Shown here one piece after another: positions 46,471 through 56,919 of a stretch of 64,000 nt of DNA. The stretch is from NCBI RefSeq assembly GCF_030272615.1, contig NC_081413.1, positions 19,354,285 through 19,418,284 of the forward strand, written 5' to 3'. How positions within the stretch are numbered: the stretch's first letter is position 1; every line of letters begins with the position of its first letter. The notes beneath the pieces are model-generated. The model was not told the origin of the DNA. It ran no database searches and saw nothing but the letters and a program-made list of their open reading frames with translations. Source of the stretch: Cryptomeria japonica. Its lineage: Eukaryota; Streptophyta; Pinopsida; Cupressales; Cupressaceae. Made by a program: the position numbers and the translations under genes.

Positions 46471-47764
46471 GTTTGTGGACTCTTGAGCCTCTTTAGTTTC
46501 TCTCCTAGATTTTTGGGAATGGGTTTCAACTCGAACTAGGTTTTGACCAAGATGTGTGAGACTAGATGACAAAGGAAAGAGTATGGAAGACCAAGAGTTG
46601 GATAGAATGTAAATGAATCTAAAGTGTACTTGCAATGTCCAAAGTGTAAGACCAAGTATGCATGTAGTAGAGTAGGTGTGGCTTCCAAAGAGATGATAGT
46701 TTCTCTTGATGAGGTAAGTTGACCTTGACTCTAAGTAAGACCAAATGAGGCCTAAAGGTGATAGACCTTGATGAGGGACCACTTAGCAAAATGTTGTTGT
46801 ATGTAGTATGTTGACAAAGTAAGATGAGGACAAGCAAGTGACCATTTGACTCAAGTTTAGATAAATGTGAATGTAATGCAAGGTGTAAAGCAATGATGGA
46901 TTTTGTGAGACCCAAAGATAGGTTGAATGCTAGATGAAAACCCCAGAGAGATAACCTAGGAAGCTCAATAAGTCTGAAACTGATTGTTCTTGTTTACTGA
47001 ATTATGAAAGTTTTCAATCCTAAACACAGACGTGCCTATATACTTCACAGACATGCTTTAATGACACAAACGCTATTCTATTAGACACAAGCGTGCTTAA
47101 ATGACACAGACGTGGTTCTATCAGACACAGATGCATTTCTAAGATGTTGTAATGTTGCTCAAAAGACACAGATGCATTTTCGCCCTTCATAGACGCGGTT
47201 AGATGACACAGACGTGGTTCTGTCAAACATAGATGTGTTTCTGCAAAATTTGTGCAATTTTTCCAATTTGTGAAGTTGTTTTGTTGTAACCAAATCTGAA
47301 TGTTTGACTGTTTTTCGTGACAAGAGGACATAGTGCTGATGAGGACTCAATGTTTGCAAGTGTTTAGACTCAAAAATGACTCCAAAAAAAAAGTGTGTTG
47401 TTTGATGTAAATATGTTTTGCATACACTCGAAGACACAAAAGACACAATGTTTTGATGTTTGGTCTTGAATGCTTGATTGTTCAAAATAAGTCAAGCACA
47501 ATTCTTATGGCTGGCCAAGACAATAGTTGTTGATCCCACATGGAGTTTCCCCCGAGGCTACACTATTCAGAACGGATACTTAGATGCTTGACCCCATTGG
47601 CTCCACCCTCAACACTCACTTCTTAGAGCAGCCAAGCATCAGTCCCCATGAAAACTCCTCGTGGCAAACTTTGTATCTCTACTAAGAATCGTATGTGTGT
47701 GGGCCGCTACCAGAGGTCCGACCTCCTGCCCCAACAACTAGAAGGATTTTGGCTTCTAAAACAA
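46471..47764 (-). other. Gypsy-3 leader, gag-proximal part, with repeats
   Basis: This is untranslated leader between gag and the Copia-3 insertion. At 47,029-47,250 about ten copies of an ACAGACGYG-type core (plus strand; CRCGTCTGT on the coding strand) are spaced 15-25 bases apart. The upstream continuation is at 52,596-53,621. I see no gene. Confidence 0.7.
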
Positions 47765-47769
47765 AAAGG

Positions 47770-48038
47770 TGTTAGGGTTTCAAGCAGATCCGAAGCAAAT
47801 ATGAACTAACAATTATATGCAGATTTAAATACAAAAGATAAAGAAATAAAGCAGGACACAGATAACACAGAGATTTAATGTGGTTCACCCAGAATGGGTT
47901 ACGTCCACCATACACAGCCGTCCAATCTTTCTTATTATCCAGCAAAAATAGTACATCAACCTTACAATGCCTTAAGCATCCCAGCCACTTATAACATGCA
48001 TTTTTAGGGCAACAAACAAAGTCAGCCACATTTCAACA
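47770..48038 (-). repeat. Copia-3 3' LTR, 269 bp, internally deleted
   Basis: It matches 52,162-52,590 at both ends but lacks about 160 bp, including the GC-rich segment. The break lies at an AGTC direct repeat, which suggests deletion between short repeats. The tract read on the minus strand as CCAAGTGGGAGAT directly precedes it. Confidence 0.9.
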
Positions 48039-48174
48039 ATCTCCCACTTGGAGACTGATCAGGCTCCATACCGAACAATCTCCCACTTGGAGACTGATAC
48101 TACACGACACCACTGTACATGCAACATCCGCTGGATAAAACACTAGGACTTGACTGGTATAAATTCCACAATTA

Positions 48175-51100
48175 TTAATCAAGAAGACCAACAGAGACTG
48201 ATGAAGAAATCAGCTTCTCTTGTGGAACTCCCTTTGTGAACATATCGGCAGGATTCTCACTTGTGTGAATCTTCTCAAGCCGTAACTGACCCTCCTCCAA
48301 AATAGTCCGGATGAAGTGGTACCTAAGCTGAATGTGCTTTGTCCTTGAATGAAAAGCAGAGTTCTTCGCAAGATGAATGGCACTCTGGCTATCAGTATAC
48401 AATGGGCTATCCTCTTGTGTCTGACCCAATTCCTTCAGAAAACATTGCAACCAAATCATCTCTTTGCTGGCTTCTGTAGCAGCAACATACTCAGCTTCAG
48501 TGGTTGAAAGTGCAACAACCTTTTGCAGCCTAGAAATCCAACTGACTACAGTTCCCCCTATAGTAAAAACATACCCTGTAGTACTCCTCCGTGAATCAAT
48601 ATCACTTGCCAGATCAGAGTCAACAAATCCACTTAGAGCAACATTAGATCCTTTGAAACATAATGCCTTCGTAGTAGTTCCTTTCAAATACCGAAGAATC
48701 CATTTCACAGCATTCCAATGTTCCATACCCGGATTACTCATAAACCTGCTCACAACTCCCACTGCATGTGCAATATCTGGCCTTGTGCATACCATTGCAT
48801 ACATCAGACTGCCAACAGCTGATGAATACGGGATGTTAGACATTTTATTAACCTCTTCCTGTGCCTTTGGACACATCTCCTTAGTCAATTTGAAATGACT
48901 AGCCAAAGGTGTACTAACTGCTTTTGCATCCTGCATGTTAAATCTTTTCAACACCTTCTTTATATACTCACTTTGGGACAAATTCAAGGTTCTATTTTTC
49001 CTATCCCGTGTAATCCTCATACCGAGAATTTACTTAGCTGCACCCAAATCCTTCATAGCAAATGACCTGGCTAATTGTTGTTTAAGATCATTTATATGTT
49101 GCATGTTAGACCCAGCAACAAGCATGTCATCAACATAAAGCAACAGGATAATATAACTGCCATTATCAAATTTCTTAAAATATACACAATGATCAGAATG
49201 ACATCTATGATAACCGTGTTCAGCCATGAAACTATCAAATTTTAAATACCATTGTCGGGGTGCTTGCTTTAGGCCATACAGACTTTTCTTCAACCTGCAC
49301 ACCAAGTTCTCCTTACCTTTGACCTCATATCCCTGTGGTTGCAACATGTAAATTTCCTCCTCCAAATCTCCATGGAGAAAAGCTGTTTTGACATCTAATT
49401 GTTCAAGATGTAAATCATCTGTAGCCACAAGACTAAGTACAGTTCTAATTGAAGTCATTTTTACAACTGGAGAAAATATTTCATCATAATCTATACCCTT
49501 TTTCTGTGCAAAACCTTTTACCACAAGTCTGGCCTTATATCTTTTCTGACCTCCTTCCTCCTCCTTCAGCCGATAAACCCATTTGTTAGGCAAGGCTCTT
49601 TTTTCTGCAGGTAAAGGGACTAAGTCCCAAGTCTTATTTTTCATCAAGGAGTCCATCTCCTCTTTCATGCCTAGTTGCCACTGTTGTTTGGCATCCACCT
49701 GCATTGCTTCTTCATATTCTTCTAGTTCACCAGAATCTGTTAATAAAATAGAATACAAAGAAGGAGAAAATCTTTCAGGGGGTCTACTTGTCCTCGTAGA
49801 ACGTCTAACACTTGCAGGAGTTTGTGGGACAATCTGTTGTTGCTGAGCATCAGGTACCTGTGGCATTTTATTTTCAGGAATCTCATCCAACACCACATAT
49901 TCTTGTTTGTCATGTTCATGCTTCTTTTCCTGCATCTGTTCTTTATACATAACCTTCTCATTGAATATAACATCTCTACTTCTAATTATTTTCTTATTTT
50001 CAAAATCCCATAACCGATAGCCATATTCATCAATCCCATATCCAATGAAGGTACATTTCTGAGATTTAGCATCAAGCTTGGTTCTGTTTTCTTTATCAAC
50101 ATGGACAAAAGCTTCGCAACCAAAAGTTTTTAGAAAAGAATAATTTACCTTTTTACCAGTCCATGCCTCCTCTGGAATACCACCATTCAAAGGGGTTGAA
50201 GGTCCTCTATTTATCAAATAGACAGCAGTATGTACAGCATCTGCCCAAAAATGTAAGGGCAATCCAGCATGCAATCTCATGCTCCTCGCACGTTCCATGA
50301 TGGTCCTATTCATTCTCTCTGACACACCATTTTCCTATGGAGTTCCTGGAACTGTCTTCTGCTTTCGAATCCCATTTAAGGAACAGTAATCTTCAAATGC
50401 TTTGCTGCAATACTCACCTCCATTATCCGATCTGAGACACTTCAACTTTTTTCCTGTCTCATTCTCAACCAGAGCTTTCCATTTCTTAAAAGTTTCAAAA
50501 ACATCTGATTTTTGTTTTAGGAAATATACCCATGTTTTTCTAGTTGAGTCATCAATAAAAAAAACATAATAACAAGAACCACCAAGAGATGATACCTGAG
50601 CCGGTCCCCATACATCTGAATGTACAAGCTCTAACTTCTCACTCTTCTTCTCTTTCCCAACCTTGAGAAATCTGACTCTTTTCTGTTTACCATAAACACA
50701 GTTTTCACAGAACTCTAAATCAATCTTCTTTAGTCTTGGCAATAGATTTTTGGAGTGAAGGATTTTCATCCCTTTCTCACTCATGTGCCCAAGCCTATGG
50801 TGCCGTATTATCGAATCTGTTCTTGCAACATTTATTGTTGTTGTCCCTGCAGTAACTTTATCTGTAGCAGCTAAGGTAGAGTAAGTGTTACCAGTACACA
50901 GATATAATGTGCCTGCCTTCGCACCTTTAGCTACTACTAACGATCCTTTAGTGACCTTCCACATACTGTCTGAGAAGGTAACTATGCAACCTTCACTACC
51001 TAGTTGCCCTGCAGAAATTAAATTTCTTCTTAAATTAGGAACATGTCTTACCTCCTGCAGAAACCAGTCATTACCATTCTGCAACTTGATCTTTATCTTT

Positions 51101-52101
51101 CTTTTTCCAACAATTTGACAGGGCTCATCATCACCCAAATATACCTGTCCAAAATCACCTTGAACATAATCTAGAAAATATTTTCTATGGGGTGTAGCAT
51201 GAAATGAAGCCCCAGAATCTATTACCCAGGAATCATTAACATTATCCAAACATAAGATTAAAGCATCTTGTAGAGTATTACTTGCAATATTAGCTTCCTT
51301 ACTGTCATTTTCATTTTTGTCTCCTTCTTTGTTTTTCCGAGACCAACAGTCTTTCTTTAGATGACCAGGCTTTCCGCAGTACCAGCAATCTTTCTTTCCT
51401 CTAGATTGAGAGTGTCCTTTCTTTGACTTCCCTCGTGACTTCTCATTCCCAGGGCCTTTTCCTCTTTCCTTTGATCTTCCTCTGTTCTCCACATTCAAAA
51501 CACTACCCGATGATGTTGGAGTCTCACCTGTGCTTTTCCTTCGCATTTCCTCGCTTAGGATAACACCAACAATATCATCAAATACCAAAGTATTTTTACC
51601 AGAGACAGAGTTACTTACAGCCATAACCAAGCTATTCCAGCTTTCTGGCAAAGAACATAAAATCAAGAGAGCCCTAACCTCTTCTGCAAAGGTAATTTTT
51701 ACCGAAGACAATTGACTGGTAATTGTATTAAATTCATTTAAGTGCTCCGCTACAGATCCTCCCTCACTCATTTTCAAATTAAACAAACGCTTCATAAGAA
51801 ATACCTTATTCGAAGCCGAGGGTTTCTCATACAGCTTAGCCAATGTTGCCATCAAATCTACAGTCGTTTTTGCTTCTGTTATATTGAATGCTACAGACGC
51901 TGCAAGGCACAATCGAATGGATCCCAGTGCCTTTCTATCTAAAATGTCTCACTCTTCATCTGATATTGTGGTCGGTTTCTTTGCCTTTCCTTCCAATGGT
52001 CACCACAAATCCTTTTGATACAGGTAATCCTCCATCTGCATTTTCCATAACTGATCATTCTGGCCGTTAAACTTTTCGACCTTGAATTTGGAATCCTCCA
52101 T
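48175..52101 (-). pseudogene. Copia-3 gag-pol, one frame with four stops
   Basis: From the ATG at 52,101 to the TAA at 48,175 the frame keeps phase for 1309 codons, close to the usual Tnt1-type length. Stops lie at 52,000-52,002, 51,949-51,951, 50,335-50,337 and 49,030-49,032. No frameshift is present. Domains in order: Gag, CCHC knuckle CWYCGKPGHLKKDC (about 51,375), protease DSGASFHAT (51,215), integrase with HSDVWGP, RSDNGGEY and VSERMNR, RT with YVDDM (49,130), and RNase H with VDSD, TEAEY and YTDSQ. All catalytic residues I can check are kept. Each stop fits a single C-to-T or G-to-A change in a Gln or Trp codon. The element was probably active until shortly before these mutations. Confidence 0.95.
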
Positions 52102-52146
52102 TGCTCCCACTCAAATCTGAAAGTCCTGCCAATTTACAGAAAACCT

Positions 52147-52159
52147 CACTCTGATACCA
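52147..52159 (-). other. Copia-3 primer binding site
   Basis: The minus strand reads TGGTATCAGAGTG two bases after the 5' LTR, the initiator tRNA-Met type. Confidence 0.88.
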
Positions 52160-52161
52160 AT

Positions 52162-52590
52162 TGTTAGGGTTTCAAGCAGATCCGAAGCAAATATGAACTA
52201 ACAATTATATGCAGATTTAAATACAAAAGATAAAGAAATAAAACAGGACACAGATAACACAGAGATTTAACGTGGTTCACCCAGAATGGGTTACGTCCAC
52301 CATACACAGCCGTCCAATCTTTCTTATTATCCAGCAAAAATAGTACATCAACCTTACAATGCCTTAAGCATCCCAGCGACTTATAACATGCGTTTTTAGG
52401 GCAACAAACAAAGTCGGCCTTTTTAGGGTTTTATTACAATGTCGGTTTTCATCAACAAAAACGGCAAAAAAAAATTTCTCGGGGGCTGCCGCCCCCGAAC
52501 CCCTGCCCGGGGCCCGGCCCGGCCCCGGACCCCGACGAGGATACGTGCTGAGTGTACAGTACTTTGCTGATCAGTCGCCACATTTCAACA
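52162..52590 (-). repeat. Copia-3 5' LTR, 429 bp
   Basis: It contains a GC-rich block at 52,473-52,545 with runs such as GGGGGCTGCCGCCCCCG and GGGGCCCGGCCCGGCC, which could fold into strong hairpins. This block is absent from the 3' LTR. The adjoining segment with TGGTTCACCCAGAATGGG is shared by both LTRs. Confidence 0.9.
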
Positions 52591-52595
52591 AAAGG

Positions 52596-53621
52596 TGCTA
52601 GTAAGGGCATCCGCTCATGTGGCCATACATGTAGCACTTTCAGCTCTATAAATATAGAAGGCTCACAGCCAGTAGGGGTTATGCCCTGCAAATGATCAAA
52701 TAAATTTGATCAAACGGGTTTATGGGGAGACATAGTGTCAGTATGAACTAATCAACACATGTTATCCATAGTTTTCACCATGAATACAGTTATTTATAGT
52801 GGTTTGGAAGAAGATGGCTTTTCTTTTGCTACCACTTGGGTCGTTCTCTCCTCACTAGTAGTCCTAATGACCACACAGGGAGACAGGCCCTCTAAAGATT
52901 AAACAAAAAGAGCCTATTGCTCAAGACACAAAAGACAATGATTCAATTTTAGTGCACTGATTGAAGTGTTTGCTAATCTATGAAAACAAGGCACACAACA
53001 AAGATCAAAAGCCCTTGCCAAGGTCCTGCAACAAAGATCTATTAGTAGTTTGGATTGTTTCAAATAATCACCCCTTCCTGCACGCACACAAGTTAGGTAA
53101 ATTTTAGATCCAAAAGACTTTGTGAAATAGGGGCCTTCAACAAAATGATTTGTTGACCAAGATAAGATGCACCACTTTTGTTCGCTAGATCTGAAAATGT
53201 TAGCTCAAAATAAACCAGATCTGAAATCCAAATGACGCAAAATTGAATCAATGAAACAAAAAAAATGCAACAATCGAACACAAATGCAATTGTCACAGAT
53301 ACAGACGTTGACAGAACACACAGACATGCCTAGATCTAACACAAACGCGGCTCCCGAATGTAGATGCATTTTTCTAATGCAGACACGTCTGAAGACCTCA
53401 TAGACGTGACTATGGAATACAAACACGTTTCCCAAAATCATCAAAAAAAAAAATATTATCGAATACGCAAACGCGGTTCCATATGTCACAGACGCGGCAG
53501 AAAATCAAAAACACGATCCGAAAGTGCGCAGACGCGAAATATCAAAATGTTGTCGGAAATGTCAGATCTGCAACCTCAAAACAAAATCTGCAACAAAAGA
53601 TGTTAAATGCAAAAGGGACAA
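52596..53621 (-). other. Gypsy-3 leader, primer-proximal part, with repeats
   Basis: At 53,283-53,535 about eleven copies of an ACAGACGCG-type core are spaced 15-30 bases apart, the same family as at 47,029-47,250. Nothing here looks coding. Confidence 0.7.
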
Positions 53622-53641
53622 GGATCCCACCGGGTGTGCCA
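53622..53641 (-). other. Gypsy-3 primer binding site
   Basis: TGGCACACCCGGTGGGATCC on the minus strand follows the 5' LTR after three T bases. It resembles a diverged tRNA-Lys-type site like that of Gypsy-2. I cannot assign the tRNA with certainty. Confidence 0.7.
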
Positions 53642-53644
53642 AAA

Positions 53645-54440
53645 TGTATATGGTGAAAATGGATAACAACAATGATGAAAGACTAAATGAATTCAACCAC
53701 AAAAACCCTAGCCTAACAACAACAAAGATCCACCATAACATATGAAGATTACCTAAGACAATGCAAATCAAATGAAATCACAAAGATTATACCATCACAT
53801 ATCCAATAGGGTTTGAATCTTCATTCTTCCTATCTCCATTGATCTTGCTTTATATATTTTCTCTCAAATTTTATGTGCACAAGAGCTCAACAAAGAATAG
53901 AAATGTGGTTGCAAGTAGGATCACATATGAGAGTGCAAAGCGTAGTGTAGTCAATTGATCAAGTAGTCAGGATGCATAGTGAGGGTTTGATAATGAAGGA
54001 AGCATCTCCTTATATAGAAGACACTATAAGAAATGGAGGGATAAGATTGAGAGGTGTAAAAGATAAATGGTTGGCTAGGACTAGAGGGTAGGTAAAAGAA
54101 AATAAGAAAATAATGAGAGGGGTAGGTAGTGTAGGAATTAAGAGATGAATGACATATGTCATGGGTAGAAAAGGTTAATGAATTAATTAAATAAATAAAG
54201 ATTTATTTAATTAATAGAAGAAGTGGGATCAATTAAATAAATAAGATATTTATTTAATTTAGGAAAAGGGTAATTTAAATAAATAAATGTATTTATTTAA
54301 ATGAGAAATAAGGCTAAAAGAGGATAAATGAATTAATTAAATAAATAAAGATTTATTCAATTAATAGAAGAATTAGGCTTAAAATAATTAAATAAATAAA
54401 ATATTTATTTAATTAGACATGATAATTTTAGGTGTCTACA
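53645..54440 (-). repeat. Gypsy-3 5' LTR, 796 bp
   Basis: It begins TGTAGACACCTAAAATTATC on the minus strand and ends CATATACA. It has the same length as the copy at 31,711. The outer CATGG duplication lies at 54,441-54,445. Confidence 0.94.
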
Positions 54441-54445
54441 CCATG

Positions 54446-54705
54446 CCCTTGGTGCTTGTTTCAATCCATACAGGGTGTTGTGTAATCTACACACCATGTT
54501 ACTATCTTCTGACAAAGCAAAACCATCTGGTTGCTCAATATACACTTCTTCTCCTAGGATTCTATTCAAGAATGCAGACTTTACATCTATCTGGTATACT
54601 TTGAATCCCTTGAATTTTGCAAATGCAAGTAGCAATCAAACACCTTCCAGTCTAGCCACTGGGGCAAAGGTTTCTCCATAGTCTTCTCCCTCTTCCTGAG
54701 CATAT
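54446..54705 (-). pseudogene. Copia-2 pol, RT middle piece
   Basis: This short piece reads [24 protein letters not shown], then a stop, then LLAFAKFKGFKVYQIDVKSAFLNRI...[11 protein letters not shown] on the minus strand. It ends at the CATGG shared with the Gypsy-3 insertion and begins at the AAGGG shared with the 2.2-kb insertion. Confidence 0.9.
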
Positions 54706-54710
54706 CCCTT

Positions 54711-56914
54711 TGGTGCAGGAGCACCTAGTTGAGTAAAAGTCTCTTTTTTGAGTATTTCATGCTTTCATGTTTTTAATGTCTTGCGTTAGGTTTATAATTT
54801 TTTTTTAGGCTATTATGTGTCTTGTCTAGTGGTTTTGATCTGATTTTGTGCTCAAGAGGTCAAGTTTTGCCTTTCAGGCTTTGAGTTGACAATTTTGGCA
54901 AAAATGTGAAAAATTGCCTAAAAGGTCTCCAAATGCTTTCCAAAGAATTGAAACATGTTTAATAAGTGGTTTTAATCATTTCTTATGTTTTTAGATAATT
55001 TGATGAGGTTAGGTTGTCAAAAATGTCTTTTGGAGCAAGAAATGTTGTCATTTGGGCTTTGCAAAAGTTGTCAAAGTTGTCATTTCTGGATTTTTCTAAC
55101 ACAATGTAGTTGTGGAAGCCTCATGTCCATATAGGGATTGATAACTAATTGGAAATACTATAAGAAGGCCTCCATTTTCCTTGAGAAAGGTTGGTGATTG
55201 TATTAACAAGAGAATCTCAATAGAAATCATGAAATTTTGGTTTTTCTCACTGTTTTTCCCTTCCTTGGAGTAACAGTCTGTACTGTAGCACTTGTGTCCA
55301 TACCATACCTTCTGAGAAGTGTTCCTATTGATTATTCAGTTCTCTCCAAGTGATCATTGCACTATTTTCTCTTTTGCAAGTTTCTGAAATAAAAATTCTC
55401 TCATTTTGTGTGCTCACTACTCTGTCAAGGGTTTGGGGTTGGAAAATGCCACAACTTGACTAATCCAGGCCTGGGCTCCCACCAAAATGGATTGGTTCAA
55501 GTTGGTTTATGCATGTACATTATTTATATATTTCTTTTTGAGTCATAAATTTTCTTGGTGGATGGATTTGAGTGAAAACTAGGCAAGTATTGATTACTTG
55601 GCTAGTATCATGAACAAGAACTCAAAATTTGCACCCAAGAACAATTGGAGTGAACAAATATGTGAGTCAGAGGTTTGAACATGTTTCCAAGGGTATTGTG
55701 AGTCACCTTGGTTTGTCAGAGCATGGTACTTCTTATTAAGTATTCTTAGTTTGATTTGTATGACAAATAATTCACTATTTTTTTAATGACAGTATGAGCA
55801 AAGGTAATTCAAGAGCCTATTTCAAGCTTTGAAAACACACCTCAATATTGCTATAAGAACCTCATAAGTGTTTGGAGATTTATTATTTCCATGGAAGAGT
55901 TTGGGATGAACTTCTAACACCTTGGAATGTAGTTGTAACAGTGAAGTTTCTATGAGTAGTTTTTGTAACAGTCACTTACATGTTTTAGATTTTCAGTTTG
56001 TGCACCATGTGTTTGGACTAATGCCTATAGGATAGTAGTAAAAAAAGGCCCTACATGAGATGGCAGAAGGTGTACTATAGTTTGAAAACTTGGTTAGTAG
56101 AGTTGCAATGATTTCCCAATGTGGTTGGGTCTAAACCCTACCAAACCCTACAAAAGTGCCATAAATGGTGGACAGTTCTCATTTTGCAATAACAATGGCC
56201 TAAACCATGAAAATATGTTAGCATATGCCTCTAAAACACCATCCAAATCAATTTTGTTGGAGGAATTTATATGCTAGCATATTCCTCTAAAACACCATCC
56301 AAATCAATTTTGTTGGAGGAATTTCCCATCGTTGGGTTGGGTGAGTAAAAAGGTGCCAATTAGGCCTCCACGGGCTACAAGCCTTTTGACTGCAAAATTC
56401 ACACTTTTCAAGAACCCGATTGGTTTGGGTTTGGTAGAACTTGAAGAACCTATAGATATTTGTCTAGGGACATTGAAGGACACACCTCCACCTTCTTGAC
56501 AGTATGACAGAGACATTTGTGGTTTGTAGCCTAGCAAAGGGCTTGAGTAAGAAGACCAAAAATGCTTAATTATCCCAAAATTACACAAGGTCAAAGACAA
56601 TACTTTTTCTTAGGTTCCTAAACCATTTGGAGGAGTTTGTAATGACAAAGAACAATTAGAATAATTCCTAAAGGAAAGAGGAATGTGTAGGAAGGTTGTA
56701 ATGGTTGGATATAGCCAAAAGTGGATGAGCAAGGGGATGAGCTCACTCAAAAAGGGAGTTTGTTTGGAAAGTGATGCATGAGTTGCTTGGCATTGAAACC
56801 ATAAGAATGAATTTGCAAACATATACAACAACCTCAACCAATTCTTTGGGAAACAAATTGAACCATTAGTCTTAAAACATCCTTGTTGAGCACTTCCTAG
56901 CAAACTCCCTATCA
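54711..56914. mobile_element. 2.2-kb TG...CA insertion, probable solo LTR
   Basis: It starts TGGTGCAGGAGC, ends CTCCCTATCA and is flanked by a perfect CCCTT duplication at 54,706-54,710 and 56,915-56,919. It splits the Copia-2 RT codons exactly at the duplication. There are no terminal inverted repeats beyond TG/CA, no long frame, and no primer site or polypurine tract inside. A solo LTR of about 2.2 kb is the best fit. About 60 bp are tandemly duplicated at 56,214-56,330. The orientation is unknown, and I do not recognise the family. Confidence 0.75.
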
Positions 56915-56919
56915 CCCTT

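Larger units (their letters stand above)
47770..52590 (-). mobile_element. Copia-3, Tork/Tnt1-like, 4.8 kb
   Basis: A perfect AAAGG duplication flanks it at 47,765-47,769 and 52,591-52,595. The LTRs (TGTTGAAATG...CCCTAACA on the minus strand) are 429 bp on the 5' side and 269 bp on the 3' side. They differ by one internal deletion plus about four base changes in the shared part. Primer site, one long gag-pol frame and polypurine tract are in normal order. It sits in the leader of Gypsy-3. Confidence 0.95.
31711..54440 (-). mobile_element. Gypsy-3, Tat-type Ty3/gypsy, 22.7 kb with nested inserts
   Basis: Two LTRs of exactly 796 bp are flanked by the perfect 5-bp duplication CCATG at 31,706-31,710 and 54,441-54,445 (CATGG on the minus strand). 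Order on the minus strand: LTR, primer site, long leader, gag, protease with a G-patch-like segment, RT, RNase H, archaeal-type RNase H, integrase, antisense PMD frame, polypurine tract, LTR. The double RNase H and the extra antisense frame are features of the Tat lineage. Copia-3 sits in the leader and a SIRE-like solo LTR interrupts the gag-protease region. Removing these leaves about 16.4 kb. All coding parts have stops. Confidence 0.92.

Noticed and set aside
46471-46782. Upstream extension of the Gypsy-3 gag frame
   Set aside because: The frame is open, but the sequence looks like leader and the Met at 46,470 begins gag-like composition, so I do not extend it.
52473-52545. Possible CpG island or rRNA fragment
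   Set aside because: The GC-rich block is inside the Copia-3 5' LTR and has no rRNA-like sequence that I recognise.
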